From positions 33,259,794 to 33,323,793 of the forward strand of contig CM057148.1 in assembly GCA_029964075.1 (NCBI GenBank): a stretch of DNA of 64,000 nucleotides, written 5' to 3'. This document shows, one piece after another, positions 54,161 to 64,000 of the stretch (position 1 is its first letter; the number at the start of each line of letters is the position of its first letter). The position numbers were made by a program, and so were the translations under genes. Under the pieces are notes generated by a model. That model made no database searches. It was not told the DNA's origin and was given only the letters and a program-made list of their open reading frames with translations. This DNA is from Patiria pectinifera (lineage: Eukaryota > Echinodermata > Asteroidea > Valvatida > Asterinidae).

Positions 54161-54394
54161 GCATAACAGACGGGACCGGAGAGTGCGGAACGGCCCGCCG
54201 AGAGTCCCCCGTGAGCCTTGCGGACAGGCACGGTGGGTTACTGCCGCTCGGACTTCTGAAAAAAAAAGTCCGAAAACAGGCGGGACCGGGAATTGCGGAA
54301 CGGCCCCCCGATAGTCCCCCGTGGGCCTTGCGGCTGGGCACGGTGGGGAACCGTCCCTCGGACTTCTGAAAAAAAAGTCCGAGAACATCAAATT
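54161..54394 (+). repeat. rDNA spacer repeat type B, short block
   Basis: About two half-units of the type B repeat (CGGACAGGCACGGTGGG; CGGACTTCTGAAAAAAAAAG). Matches 61,672-61,900. Confidence 0.9.
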
Positions 54395-54645
54395 CACCGG
54401 ACGGGGCCGAGACTTCCGGTGGGTCTTTTGGGCGTTTTGGACGGCCAAGCAAGTCGCCCCCAAAAGGCGACATTTCTACGGATTGGGTCGAGTCCGAGAA
54501 CAGGCGCCCGAGTCCCGGTCGTGGGCAAATCGCGCCGTTCGACCCATGCGACCAACTCGCCCCAAACTCGACAGCCGATTTAAAAAATTTTTTCTACACA
54601 ACCCTATGGCAGAGCCCCAAATAGAGGCAATCGCCATGATGTGCC

Positions 54646-54659
54646 TATATATAAGGGGG
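54646..54659 (+). promoter_or_regulatory. Candidate RNA Pol I promoter/start, degenerate unit
   Basis: TATATATAAGGGGG within a ~210-bp block that is nearly identical to 62,112-62,270. It sits between the spacer repeats and the ETS, ~1.43 kb before 18S. A TATA-like stretch followed by a G run at the start is common at invertebrate Pol I starts; function is inferred from place and conservation. Confidence 0.55.
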
Positions 54660-54749
54660 TGGTGGTCCAGGGCTGTGCACACAACATATGGAGCGGGCCA
54701 CCACAGCGGCAATCCCCTGTATCCGACCCACGAGAGGCACTAGACGGGC

Positions 54750-55440
54750 GCGGTAAGGTGGGTCGGGCCGGACTTTTTGGAGGAAAAGTCACGAATGTGC
54801 ACGGCGTGGCGGGTCGGCCCCCTAGAGTCCCTGGTGGGCCAGACGGCGGGGCACAGTGGGTCGGGTCCCATCGGACTTTTTCGGAGGAAAAGTCCAAAGC
54901 GTGATAGGCGGGGCCGGGCATTGCGGGCCGGCCCGAGAGTCCCCCGTGGGCCTTGCGGCGAGGCACGGTGGGTCGGGGCCCCTCGGACTTTTTTGGAGGC
55001 CAAGTCCGATGCGTTTGAGGCGGGGCCGGGCGTTGCGGGCAGACCCCCGAGAGTCCTCCGTGGGCCTTGCGGCGAGGCACGGTGGGTCGGGGCTCCTCGG
55101 ACTTTTTTGGAGGCAAAACCCGAAACGATTGAGGCGGGGCCGGGCGCTGCGGGCCGGCCCCCGAAAGTCCCCCGTGGGCCTTGCGGCGAGGCACGGTGGG
55201 TCGGGGCTCTTCGGACTTTTTTGGAGGCAAAACCCGAAGCGATTGAGGCGGGGCCGGGTGCTGCGGGCCGGCCCCCGAGAGTCCCCCGTGGGCCTTGCGG
55301 CGAGGCACGGTGGGTCGGGTCCCCTCGGACTTTTTGTGAGGCAAGTCCAATGCGTTTGAGGCGGGGCCGGCCCGGCCCCGCCCCCCGAGAGTCCCCCGTG
55401 GGCCTTGCAGCGAGGCACGGTGGGTCGGGACCCTGGGACT
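54750..55440 (+). repeat. Type A repeats in 5' ETS, degenerate unit
   Basis: About six ~114-bp units, each with GTGGGCCTTGCGGCGAGGCA and the stem GGACTT..AAGTCC (or a decayed form). The long open frames crossing them are due to GC richness. Confidence 0.9.
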
Positions 55441-56077
55441 TTTTTTCTCGAGAAAATTTTGGACGGACAGAGAATCGAGGGGCCCCCCGGCGGCCCCCGG
55501 GCGGAGAGCGTCGGCCGCTCCCCTCCCGCTTGTCGTGCAGTTCGGGCCTCTGGTCCGGCGAGCACTCGGATTGGCCCGGCACGGTGCAATGGGAGCGCCA
55601 GGGCCGGCCCGCCCGCGTGGGACGGGTCCGCCCCGACATCCCGCCGGGTCCCGGAACCCATGGCAATCAGACGGCCCGCGCGGGCGGACGAGAGTCGGGG
55701 AGCCCAGGCCCCCTCGCACCTCGACCGCCGGGCGGGACCCCCGATCACGCCCGCCGCACTCCCGCGGTGGGCGGCAGCAGGCGGGGCGCCGAGCCGCAGC
55801 CCCGGCGGCGGAACGGGCGGCGGGCAGCCCGCCGGTCGGCGGACCGCTCCTTCTAGGGGGACACGGCCGACCGCGGGATTGAAACGAGAGGATCCGGAGG
55901 GGGAGGCGCCTGGCGGGCAAGTGCGGGCCCGCCAGGGACGGCCCCGGAGGAAAGGTCCGAGCGGAGGCTCGAAAGAATGGCGCCGCGGCCCAGGCCGCCG
56001 CGGCGCGGACGGAGCGAGAGACGGGCGCACGCCCAGCTTCGGCGAGGCGGTCGCGGCCCGCTCTGCCCCAAGAGGGC
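55441..56077 (+). other. 5' ETS, degenerate unit
   Basis: GC-rich unique ETS, over 90% alike by eye to 63,060-63,738 of the next unit, with small deletions. Leads directly into 18S. Confidence 0.8.
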
Positions 56078-56658
56078 CAACTGGTTGATCCTGCCAGTAA
56101 TCGTATGCTTCTAAGCGTATATTAAAATTGCTGCAGTTAAAAAGCTCGTAGTTGGATCTTGGGCGCAGGCTGGCGGTCCGCCGCAAGGCGCGCCACTGCC
56201 AGCCTGGCCTTCCTCTCGGTCTCCGCCCGGTTCTCTTGACCGAGTGCCGAGCGCGGCCGAAACGTTTACTTTGAAAAAATTGGAGTGTTCAAAGCAGTCC
56301 GAACGCCTGGACAGCAGAGCATGGAATAATGGAATAGGACCTCGGTTCTATTGCGTTGGTTTTCGGAACTCGAGGTAATGATTAAGAGGGACTGACGGGG
56401 GCATTCGTACTGCGGTGTGAGAGGTGAAATTCTTGGATCGCCGCAAGACGACCGACTGCGAAAGCATTTGCCAAGAATGTTTTCACTAATCAAGAACGAA
56501 AGTTAGAGGTTCGAAGGCGATCAGATACCGCCCCAGTTCTAACCATAAACGATGCCGACTGGCGTTCCGCCGGCGTTACTCCAATGACGCGGCGGGCTGT
56601 CTGCGGGAAACCAAAGTCTTTGGGTTCCGGGGGAAGTATGGTTGCAAAGCTGAAACTT

Positions 56659-56696
<38 letters not shown>

Positions 56697-57218
56697 GCGG
56701 CTTAATTTGACTCGACACGGGGAAACTCACCCGGCCCGGACACAGTGAGGATTGACAGATTGAGAGCTCTTTCTTGATTTTGTGGGTGGTGGTGCAAGGC
56801 CGTTCTTAGTCCGTGGAGAAATTTGTCTGTTCAATTCCGATAACGAACGAGACTCTGGCTTGCTAAATAGTCGCGCCGGCCGCCGCGCCGGGCGCTGACT
56901 TCAATAACAGGTCTGTGATGCCCTTAGATGTTCGGGGCCGCAAGCGCGCTACACTGAAGGGATCAGCGGGTCTGGGAGTCTTGGCAATCCGTTGAACCCC
57001 CTTCGTGCTTGGGATAGGGAGTTGCAATTGTCTCCCTCAAACGAGGAATTCCCAGTAAGCGCGAGTCATCAGCTCGCATTGATTACGTCCCTGCCCTTCG
57101 TACACACCGCCCGTCGCTACTACCGATTGAATGGTTTAGTGAGATCCTCGGACGGGCCACGGCGGGACGCCCCCGGCGCCTCGCTCGTGCGCCCGGAAGA
57201 CGATCGAACTTGATCATT

Positions 57219-57259
<41 letters not shown>

Positions 57260-57276
57260 AAGCGGAAGGATCATTA
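56078..57276 (+). pseudogene. 18S rRNA pseudogene with internal deletions
   Basis: The start CTGGTTGATCCTGCCAG matches 18S position 1. After GTATGCTT (56,110) it jumps to AGCGTATATTAAAATTGCTG, so ~550 nt are missing (V1-V3 and the 530 loop). A second deletion removes ~38 nt after GCGCTGACTTC (56,890-56,901). Many universal positions are changed, e.g. AGTCCGTGGAGAAATTTGTC, GATACCGCCCCAG and the 3' end GTGAACAAGCGGAAGGATCA. The 3' end GGATCATTA is at 57,276. It is 1,199 nt against about 1,800. Confidence 0.93.
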
Positions 57277-57727
57277 CCAATCAGAGAGAGAGAAAAACCC
57301 GGCCTTCCAAGGGGCCCGCGGTTTTGGTTGTCCCCGGCCGGCCCCCGCTCCGGTGGGGCCGGCCAGCGTGCTGTCTTCTGGGTGTAGGCGGGAGTGACCC
57401 ACGCCAGGGTTTTGGAAGCGCCGCCAAGTGCCGCCGCCAGTGCCCCGCGTGGGGGAGACGGCGCGGCCGGAGCGGGTCGCCCACAGAACTCGGGGCCCGG
57501 GGACGCTCGGGCTAGGTCTCGAATGGACCGCGGGGATCGGTTTTGACCGGCTGCCGCGCCGGCCGGCGGCCCCCGGGGAAGGGGCCGCCCCGCAGAGGCG
57601 CCCGGTCCCCCCATCGGTTCGGCTCCCGCCCTGGTGGTCTTTTGACTTGATGCTCCGCGCCACCGACCACCGGCGCGGTAATCCAATGGTGATCGACAGA
57701 GTAGTGCGGTTCCCCAACTAACGAGTG
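57277..57727 (+). other. ITS1 of degenerate unit
   Basis: GC-rich spacer between the 18S 3' end and 5.8S. Open frames across it are spurious. Confidence 0.85.
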
Positions 57728-57848
57728 ACAAGTCTTGGCGGTGGATCACTCGGCTCAGGCGCCCATGAAGAACGCAGCCAGCTGCGAGAATCAGTGTGAA
57801 TTGCAGAACGACCCCCGCGGCCCGGGCCTCGTCCGCCTGAGAGTCGTG
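57728..57848 (+). pseudogene. 5.8S rRNA pseudogene
   Basis: GGCGGTGGATCACTCGGCTC and GATGAAGAACGCAGCCAGCT-like core (here CCATGAAGAACGCAGCCAGC) are clear. After GAATTGCAGAACG about 40 nt are lost (the part holding CGACACTTCGAACGC), and the 3' part GTCCGCCTGAGAGTCG is recognisable. ~120 nt instead of ~157. Confidence 0.88.
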
Positions 57849-58276
57849 ATGTTAGAAATCGCCGCCGCGGCGGGCAGCCCTTGCCCGTCCGAGCGGCGCG
57901 AGAGCGCCGGCCGGCAGCCGCGGGGGCTCCCTTCCCCCGCGAGGACACTAGCTGCAGGCGGCATGAGGGGATCCGAGAAATTCCGAGGTGTCAAGGTGGC
58001 GAACCGGAAGGGCGTCCCGACGCGTCACGCTCTCTCCCGCCCCGGTCGCGGGCGGCCAGCACCGGCCCGGTGCGGCTTTGCGAGCTGTTCCGGGGCGCTC
58101 CCGGGGAATCCGCCGTGGCATGGCCGGTCGGCTTTAGTTATCCGCCCCACCCACGGTTTTGGAGGGCCCCGCCAATGGGAGCAGTCCCCGGTCCGGCCGG
58201 GGCCGAGGGCCTCCGGTGTCCGCACCGCGACCGAGCGATGGGCCGAGAGGCGGGCCAGTCCGCCGGTAGAGGAAGA
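57849..58276 (+). other. ITS2 remnant, 28S body missing
   Basis: GC-rich sequence between 5.8S and the 28S tail. The universal 28S start and core are absent, so the deletion joins ITS2 to the last part of 28S here. Confidence 0.75.
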
Positions 58277-58411
58277 GGCAGCGCCGTTTTGAGAGGGACG
58301 ACAGATCACTTGCAGACGACTTGGTAAGGATCGGGGTGTCGTTCCCAGTAGAGCAGCCGCTTCGCTGCGATCTGCTGCAACTAAACCTTCGATCCGAGGG
58401 ATTTGCCCGCA
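58277..58411 (+). pseudogene. 28S rRNA remnant, last ~135 nt
   Basis: GCAGACGACTTGGTAAGGAT, CGGGGTGTCGTTCCCAGTAG and AGCAGCCGCTTCGCTGCGAT match the 28S 3' end (GTAGACGACCTG.., GAGCAGCTCCCTCGCTGCGATC). More than 3 kb of 28S is missing. Confidence 0.85.
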
Positions 58412-58560
58412 CCGCAGACGGGCGAATCTTTCGGCAGAGACAGGACGGGCGGCGGTCGAGATCGAGAGAGAGAGAGAGACAGACAGATAGAGGCAGAAAG
58501 CGTCCAGAGCCTCGGTGGCGCCCCCTCTCTGTGCTGGCAGTAGTCAAAAACGAGCCCTGA
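58412..58560 (+). other. Start of intergenic spacer (3' ETS region)
   Basis: Unique sequence with a GAGAGAGAGAGAGACAGACA run at 58,466-58,490, before the spacer repeats. Termination of Pol I would be expected near here. Confidence 0.5.
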
Positions 58561-61500
58561 CCCCTCGCTTTTTCAGGAAGAGTCCGAAGCGTTACGGGCG
58601 GGGCCGGGCACGGCGGAGCCGGCCCCCGATGGTTCCCCGTGGGCCTTGCGGCCAGGCACGGTGGGTACTGCCCTTCGGACTTCTAAAAAAAAGTCCTTGA
58701 ACAAGGGGGGACCGGGAATTGGATAACGGTCCCCCGAGAGTCTCCCGTGGGCCTTGCGGACAGGCACGGTGGGTACTTCTACTCGGACTTGGAGTTGGGT
58801 TCCGAGCGTTACCACGAGCGTTACTCCTAGCATAACAGTCGGGACCGGAGAGAGCGGAACGGTCCCCCGTGAGTCCCCCGTGGGCCTTGCGGACAGGCAC
58901 GGTGTGTTACTGCCCCTCGGACTCGGAGTTGGATCCCGAGCATTAACCCGAGCGTTACTCCGAGCATAACTGGCGGGACCGGGACTTGCGGAATGGCCCG
59001 CCGAGAGTCCCCCGTGGGCCTTGCGGACAGGCACGGTGGGTAGGGCCTCTCGGACTTCTGAAAAAAAAAGTCCGATAGCAGGGGAGGACCGGGAATTGCA
59101 GAACGGTCCCCCGTGAGTTCCCCTTGGGCCTTGCGGACAGGCACGGTGGGTAGGGCGGCCGGGACTCGGAGTTGGATCCCGAGCATCAACCCCAGCCCTA
59201 CCCCGAGCATAACAGACGGGACCGGAGAGTGCGGAACGGCCCGCCGAGAGTCCCCCGTGAGCCTTGCGGACAGGCACGGTGGGTAGGGCGCCCGTCGGAC
59301 TTCTGAAAAAAAAGTCCGAGAGCAGGGGAGGAGCGGGAATTGCAGAACGGTCCCCCGTGAGTTCCCCTTGGGCCTTGCGGACAGGCACGGTGGGTAGGGC
59401 GGCCGGGACTCGGAGTTGGATCCCGAGCATCAACCCCAGCCCTACCCCGAGCATAACAGACGGGACCGGAGAGTGCGGAACGGCCCGCCGAGAGTCCCCC
59501 GTGGGCCTTGCGGACAGGCACGGTGGGTAGGGCCTGTCGGACTTCTGAAAAAAAAAAGTCCGAGAGCAGGGGAGGACCGGGAATTGCAGAACGGTCCCCC
59601 GTGAGTTCCCCTTGGGCCTTGCGGACAGGCGCGGTGGGTAGGGCGGCCGGGACTCGGAGTTGGATCCCGAGCATCAACCCCAGCCCTACCCCGAGCATAA
59701 CAGACGGGACCGGAGAGTGCGGAACGGCCCGCCGAGAGTCCCCCGTGGGCCTTGCGGACAGGCACGGTGGGTCGGGCCCGTCGGACTTCTGAAAAAAAAA
59801 AGTCCGAGAGCAGGGGAGGACCGGGAATTGCAGAACGGTCCCCCGTGAGTTCCCCTTGGGCCTTGCGGACAGGCACGGTGGGTAGGGCGGCCGGGACTCG
59901 GAGTTGGATCCCGAGCATCAACCCCAGCCCTACCCCGAGCATAACAGACGGGACCGGAGAGTGCGGAACGGCCCGCCGAGAGTCCCCCGTGGGCCTTGCG
60001 GACAGGCACGGTGGGTCGGGCCCGTCGGACTTCTGAAAAAAAAAAGTCCGAGAGCAGGGGAGGACCGGGAATTGCAGAACGGTCCCCCGTGAGTTCCCCT
60101 TGGGCCTTGCGGACAGGCGCGGTGGGTAGGGCGGCCGGGACTCGGAGTTGGATCCCGAGCATCAACCCCAGCCCTACCCCGAGCATAACAGACGGGACCG
60201 GGCACGGCGGAACGGCCCGCCGAGAGTCCCCCGTGGGCCTTGCGGACAGGCACGGTGGGTAGGGCCTGTCGGACTTCTGAAAAAAAAAAGTCCGAGAGCA
60301 GGGGAGGAGCGGGAATTGCAGAACGGTCCCCCGAGGGTCCCCCGTGGGCCTTGCGGACAGGCACGGTGGGTGGGTAGGGCGGCCGGGACTCGGAGTTGGA
60401 TCCCGAGCATCAACCCCAGCCCTACCCCGAGCATAACAGACGGGACCGGAGAGTGCGGAACGGCCCGCCGAGAGTCCCCCGTGGGCCTTGCGGACAGGCA
60501 CGGTGGGTCGGGCCCGTCGGACTTCTGAAAAAAAAAAGTCCGAGAGCAGGGGAGGACCGGGAATTGCAGAACGGTCCCCCGTGAGTTCCCCTTGGGCCTT
60601 GCGGACAGGCACGGTGGGTAGGGCGGCCGGCCGGGACTCGGAGTTGGATCCCGAGCATCAACCCCAGCCCTACCCCGAGCATAACAGACGGGACCGGGAC
60701 TTGCGGAACGGCCCGCCGAGAGTCCCCCGTGGGCCTTGCGGACAGGCACGGTGGGTAGGGCCTGTCGGACTTCTGAAAAAAAAAGTCCGAGAGCAGGGCA
60801 GGAGCGGGAATTGCAGAACGGTCCCCCGAGGGTCCCCCGTGGGCCTTGCGGACAGGCACGGTGGGTAGGGCGGCCGGCCGGGACTCGGAGTTGGATCCCG
60901 AGCATCAACCCCAGCCCTACCCCGAGCATAACAGACGGGACCGGGACTTGCGGAACGGCCCGCCGAGAGTCCCCCGTGGGCCTTGCGGACAGGCACGGTG
61001 GGTAGGGCCTGTCGGACTTCTGAAAAAAAAAAGTCCGAGAGCAGGGCAGGAGCGGGAATTGCAGAACGGTCCCCCGAGGGTCCCCCGTGGGCCTTGCGGA
61101 CAGGCACGGTGGGTAGGGCGGTCGGCCGGGACTCGGAGTTGGATCCCGAGCATCAACCCCAGCCCTACCCCGAGCATAACAGACGGGACCGGGACTTGCG
61201 GAACGGCCCGCCGAGAGTCCCCCGTGGGCCTTGCGGACAGGCACGGTGGGTAGGGCCTGTCGGACTTCTGAAAAAAAAAAGTCCGAGAGCAGGGCAGGAG
61301 CGGGAATTGCAGAACGGTCCCCCGTGAGTTCCCCTTGGGCCTTGCGGACAGGCACGGTGGGTGGGTAGGGCGGCCGGGACTCGGAGTTGGATCCCGAGCA
61401 TCAACCCCAGCCCTACCCCGAGCATAACAGACGGGACCGGGACTTGCGGAACGGCCCGCCGAGAGTCCCCCGTGGGCCTTGCGGACAGGCACGGTGGGTA

Positions 61501-61870
61501 GGGCCTGTCGGACTTCTGAAAAAAAAAGTCCGAGAGCAGGGCAGGAGCGGGAATTGCAGAACGGTCCCCCGAGGGTCCCCCGTGGGCCTTGCGGACAGGC
61601 ACGGTGGGTAGGGCGGCCGGCCGGGACTCGGAGTTGGATCCCGAGCATCAACCCCAGCCCTACCCCGAGCATAACAGACGGGACCGGAGAGTGCGGAACG
61701 GCCCGCCGAGAGTCCCCCGTGAGCCTTGCGGACAGGCACGGTGGGTTACTGCCGCTCGGACTTCTGAAAAAAAAAGTCCGAAAACAGGCGGGACCGGGAA
61801 TTGCGGAACGGCCCCCCGATAGTCCCCCGTGGGCCTTGCGGCTGGGCACGGTGGGGAACCGTCCTCGGAC
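58561..61870 (+). repeat. rDNA intergenic spacer array, 244-bp period
   Basis: About 11 full units (diverged until ~59,050, then near identical) of two related ~120-bp halves. One half has hairpin CGGACTTCTGAAAAAAAAAA plus GTCCG; the other has GACTCGGAGTTGGATCCCGA and CATCAACCCCAGCCCTACCC. Both halves hold CTTGCGGACAGGCACGGTGG. Starts of the hairpin at 59,530, 59,774, 60,018, 60,262, 60,508 show the period. Open frames here are artefacts. Confidence 0.95.
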
Positions 61871-61899
61871 TTCTGAAAAAAAAGTCCGAGAACATCAAA

Positions 61900-62112
61900 T
61901 TCACCGGACGGGGCCGAGACTTCCGGTGGGTCTTTTGGGCGTTTTGGACGGCCAAGCAAGTCGCCCCCAAAAGGCGACATTTCTACGGATTGGGTCGAGT
62001 CCGAGAACGGGCGCCGGAGTCCCGGTCGTGGGCAAATCGCGCCGTTCGACCCATGCGACCAACTCGCCCCAAACTCGACAGCCGATTTAAGAAATTTTTT
62101 CTACACAACCCT
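61900..62112 (+). repeat. Promoter-upstream block, copy 3
   Basis: Near identical to 54,395-54,606; precedes the second promoter. Likely Pol I upstream control region (inferred from position). Confidence 0.7.
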
Positions 62113-62152
62113 ATGGCAGAGCCCCAAATAGAGGCAATCGCCATGATGTGCC

Positions 62153-62166
62153 TATATATAAGGGGG
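62153..62166 (+). promoter_or_regulatory. Candidate RNA Pol I promoter/start, second unit
   Basis: TATATATAAGGGGG in the same context as 54,646-54,659, ~1.58 kb before the intact 18S start. Confidence 0.6.
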
Positions 62167-62279
62167 TGGTGGTCCAGAGCTGTGCACACAATATATGGAG
62201 CGGGCCACCACAGCGGCAATCCCCTGTGTCCGACCCACGAGAGGCACTAGACGGGCTCGGTAAGGTGGGTCGGGCCGGA

Positions 62280-63060
62280 TTTTTTGGAGGAGAAGTCCAG
62301 AGTGTGCACGGCGTGGGGGGCCGGCCGCCGAGAGTCCCCGGTGGGTCAGGCGGCGGGGCACGGTGGGTCGGGTGCCCTCGGACTTTTTGGCAGGCGAGTT
62401 TGAGGCGGGGCCGGTCGTGGCGGGCCGGCCCCCGAGAGTTTCCCGTGGGCCTTGCGGCGAGGCACGGCGGGTCGGGTCCCCTCGGACTTTTTTTGGCAGG
62501 CGAGTCCGAAGCGTTTGAGGCGGGGCCGGTCGTGGCGGGCCGGCCCCCCTAGAGTTTCCCGTGGGCCTTGCGGCGAGGCACGGTGGGTCGGGTCCCCTCG
62601 GACTTTTTTGGCAGGCGAGTCCGAAGCGTTTGAGGCGGGGCCGGTCGTGGCGGGCCGGCCCCCCAGAGTTTCCCGTGGGCCTTGCGGCGAGGCACGGTGG
62701 GTCGGGTCCCCTCGGACTTTTTTGGCAGGCGAGTCCGAAGCGTTTGAGGCGGGGCCGGTCGTGGCGGGCCGGCCCCCGAGAGTTTCCCGTGGGCCTTGCG
62801 GCGAGGCACGGTGGGTCGGGTCCCCTCGGACCTTTTGGCAGGCGAGTCCGAAGCGTTCGAGGCGGGGCCGGTCGTGGCGGGCCGGCCCCCGAGAGTCTCC
62901 CGCGGGCCTTGCGGCGAGGCACGGTGGGTCGGGTCCCCTCGGACTTTTTGGCAGGCGAGTCCGATGCGTTTGAGGCGGGGCCGGTCGTGGCGGGCCGGCC
63001 CCCGAGAGTCTCCCGTGGGCCTTGCGGCGAGGCACGGTGGGTCGGGACCCTCGGACTATT
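62280..63060 (+). repeat. Type A repeats in 5' ETS, second unit
   Basis: Seven ~114-bp units; GTGGGCCTTGCGGCGAGGCA recurs at 62,445, 62,561, 62,675 and 62,789. Stem CGGACTTTTTTGGCAGGCGA and GTCCG in each. Confidence 0.93.
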
Positions 63061-63738
63061 TTTTTCTCGAGAAAATTTGGGACGGACAGAGAATCGAGGG
63101 GGCCCCCCGGCGGCCCCCGGGCGGAGAGCGTCGGCCGCTCCCCTCCCGCTTGTCGTGCAGTTCGGGCCTCTGGTCCGGCGAGCACTCGGATTGGCCCGGC
63201 ACGGTGCGATGGGAGCGCCGGGGCCGGCCCGCCCGCGTGGGGCGGGTCCGCCCCGACATCCCGCCGGGTCCCGGAACCCATGGCAATCAGACGGCCCGCG
63301 CGGGCGGACGAGAGTCGGGAGCCAAGGCCCCTCGCACCTCGACCGCCGGGCGGGACCCCCGATCACGCCCGCCGCACTCCCGCGGCGGGCGGCAGCAGGC
63401 GGGGCGCCGAGCCGCAGCCCCGGCGGCGGAACGGGCGGCGGGCAGCAGCCCGCCGGGCGGCGGACCGAGGCGGGCCCTCCCCGGGGACCCGGCGGACCGC
63501 GGGATTGAAACGAGGGGAGCAAGAGGGCGAGGCGCCGGGCGGGCAAGAGCGGGCCCGCCCGGGACGGCCCCGGAAGAGAGAGAGAGAGCCGAACGGCCCG
63601 TGCGGAGGCTCGAGAGCTCGAGAGAGAGAATGACACCGGCGCCGCGGCCCAGGCAGCCGCGGCGCGTCCGGCCCGAGAAAGACGGGCGCGCGCCCCGCCC
63701 CGGCGAGGCGGGCGCGGCCCGCACGGCCCCGAGAGGGC
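63061..63738 (+). other. 5' ETS, second unit
   Basis: GC-rich ETS aligned with 55,441-56,077; ends GAGAGGGC before 18S. Confidence 0.85.
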
Positions 63739-64000
63739 TACCTGGTTGATCCTGCCAGTAGTCATATGCTTGTCTCAAAGATTAAGCCATGCATGTCTAA
63801 GTAAAAGCTTTTACAAGCGAAACTGCGGATGGCTCATTAAATCAGTTATGGTTCCTTGGAGCGCATCCTCCTACATGGATAACTGTGGTAATTCTAGAGC
63901 TAATACATGCCAGCAAGCGCCGACCTTACGGGAGGCGTGCTTTTATTAGGAACAAGACCAACCCGGGCTCGTCCCGGCTCCGTTGGTGAACTCTGGATAA
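63739..64000 (+). rRNA. 18S rRNA, 5' end, cut by window
   Basis: TACCTGGTTGATCCTGCCAG then TAGTCATATGCTTGTCTCAA, ATTAAGCCATGCATGTCTAA and GATGGCTCATTAAATCAGTT are the invariant 18S start. 262 nt are present with no defect visible, unlike the upstream copy. Small-subunit rRNA of the cytosolic ribosome. Confidence 0.97.

Noticed and set aside
54604..56186. Long open frames (over 400 codons) on both strands in the rDNA spacer and ETS
   Set aside because: They are GC-rich, present in several frames at once, cross tandem repeats and rRNA sequence, and the 244-bp period shifts the frame. No domain is visible.
57120..58327. Open frames across ITS1, 5.8S and ITS2
   Set aside because: They overlap recognisable rRNA sequence and come from stop-poor GC-rich DNA.

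Overview
This is eukaryotic nuclear DNA, almost certainly from a marine invertebrate. The evidence is a eukaryotic 18S/ITS/5.8S rDNA unit, Ngaro, gypsy-like and non-LTR retrotransposons, Helitron-like genes, many MITEs and AT-rich sequence full of TACATGTA motifs. The 18S V4 sequence resembles echinoderm/hemichordate 18S as I remember it; I hold that taxon only loosely. I see no intact host protein gene. At most there are one or two candidate exons near 49.5-51 kb.

Layout. 1-5 kb: AT-rich DNA with two TTAA-flanked MITEs and an ~80-bp minisatellite. 5.2-27.7 kb (minus strand): a decayed giant Helentron (Helitron with an endonuclease). In coding order it has a PHD finger, a herpes-tegument-like (C76-type) cysteine peptidase fold, an OTU domain, KY-type short repeats, a zinc region/DUF6570-like segment, Helitron_like_N, HUH Rep, PIF1-type helicase and an EEP endonuclease. 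It is broken by frameshifts, stops and at least five younger insertions. The largest (14.52-25.20 kb) is a nest of elements inside elements. 29-31 kb: a Harbinger-like element and low-complexity runs. 31-35.2 kb (minus): a Ngaro-type tyrosine-recombinase retrotransposon with Gag, RT/RNase H, YR and SGNH hydrolase. 37.5-41.6 kb: more hairpin-headed modules, one carrying a hAT element. 42.3-44.2 kb: the 3' part of a gypsy-like element, fused to a second Ngaro gag (44.2-45.3 kb). 45.3-51.4 kb: small repeats, MITEs and a minisatellite. 51.9-53.7 kb: tandem repeats split by a 5'-truncated non-LTR retrotransposon.

From about 53.72 kb to the end the sequence is rDNA: spacer repeats, a candidate Pol I promoter, 5' ETS repeats, then a badly deleted 18S-5.8S-28S unit (56.08-58.41 kb). 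A ~3 kb spacer array with a 244-bp period follows, then a second promoter, ETS repeats, and the start of a normal-looking 18S at 63,739. The window therefore appears to hold the edge of an rDNA array whose outermost unit is a pseudogene.

Two things stand out. First, the Helentron protein combines two cysteine-peptidase (deubiquitinase-like) folds with a PHD finger and rolling-circle replication enzymes. Second, a family of non-autonomous modules each starts with CTAG (or a close variant), a hairpin and a short 'code word'. That same code word is rebuilt as the arm of the module's terminal hairpin. Several modules with different code words lie nested inside one another, and internal empty sites show insertion without target duplication.
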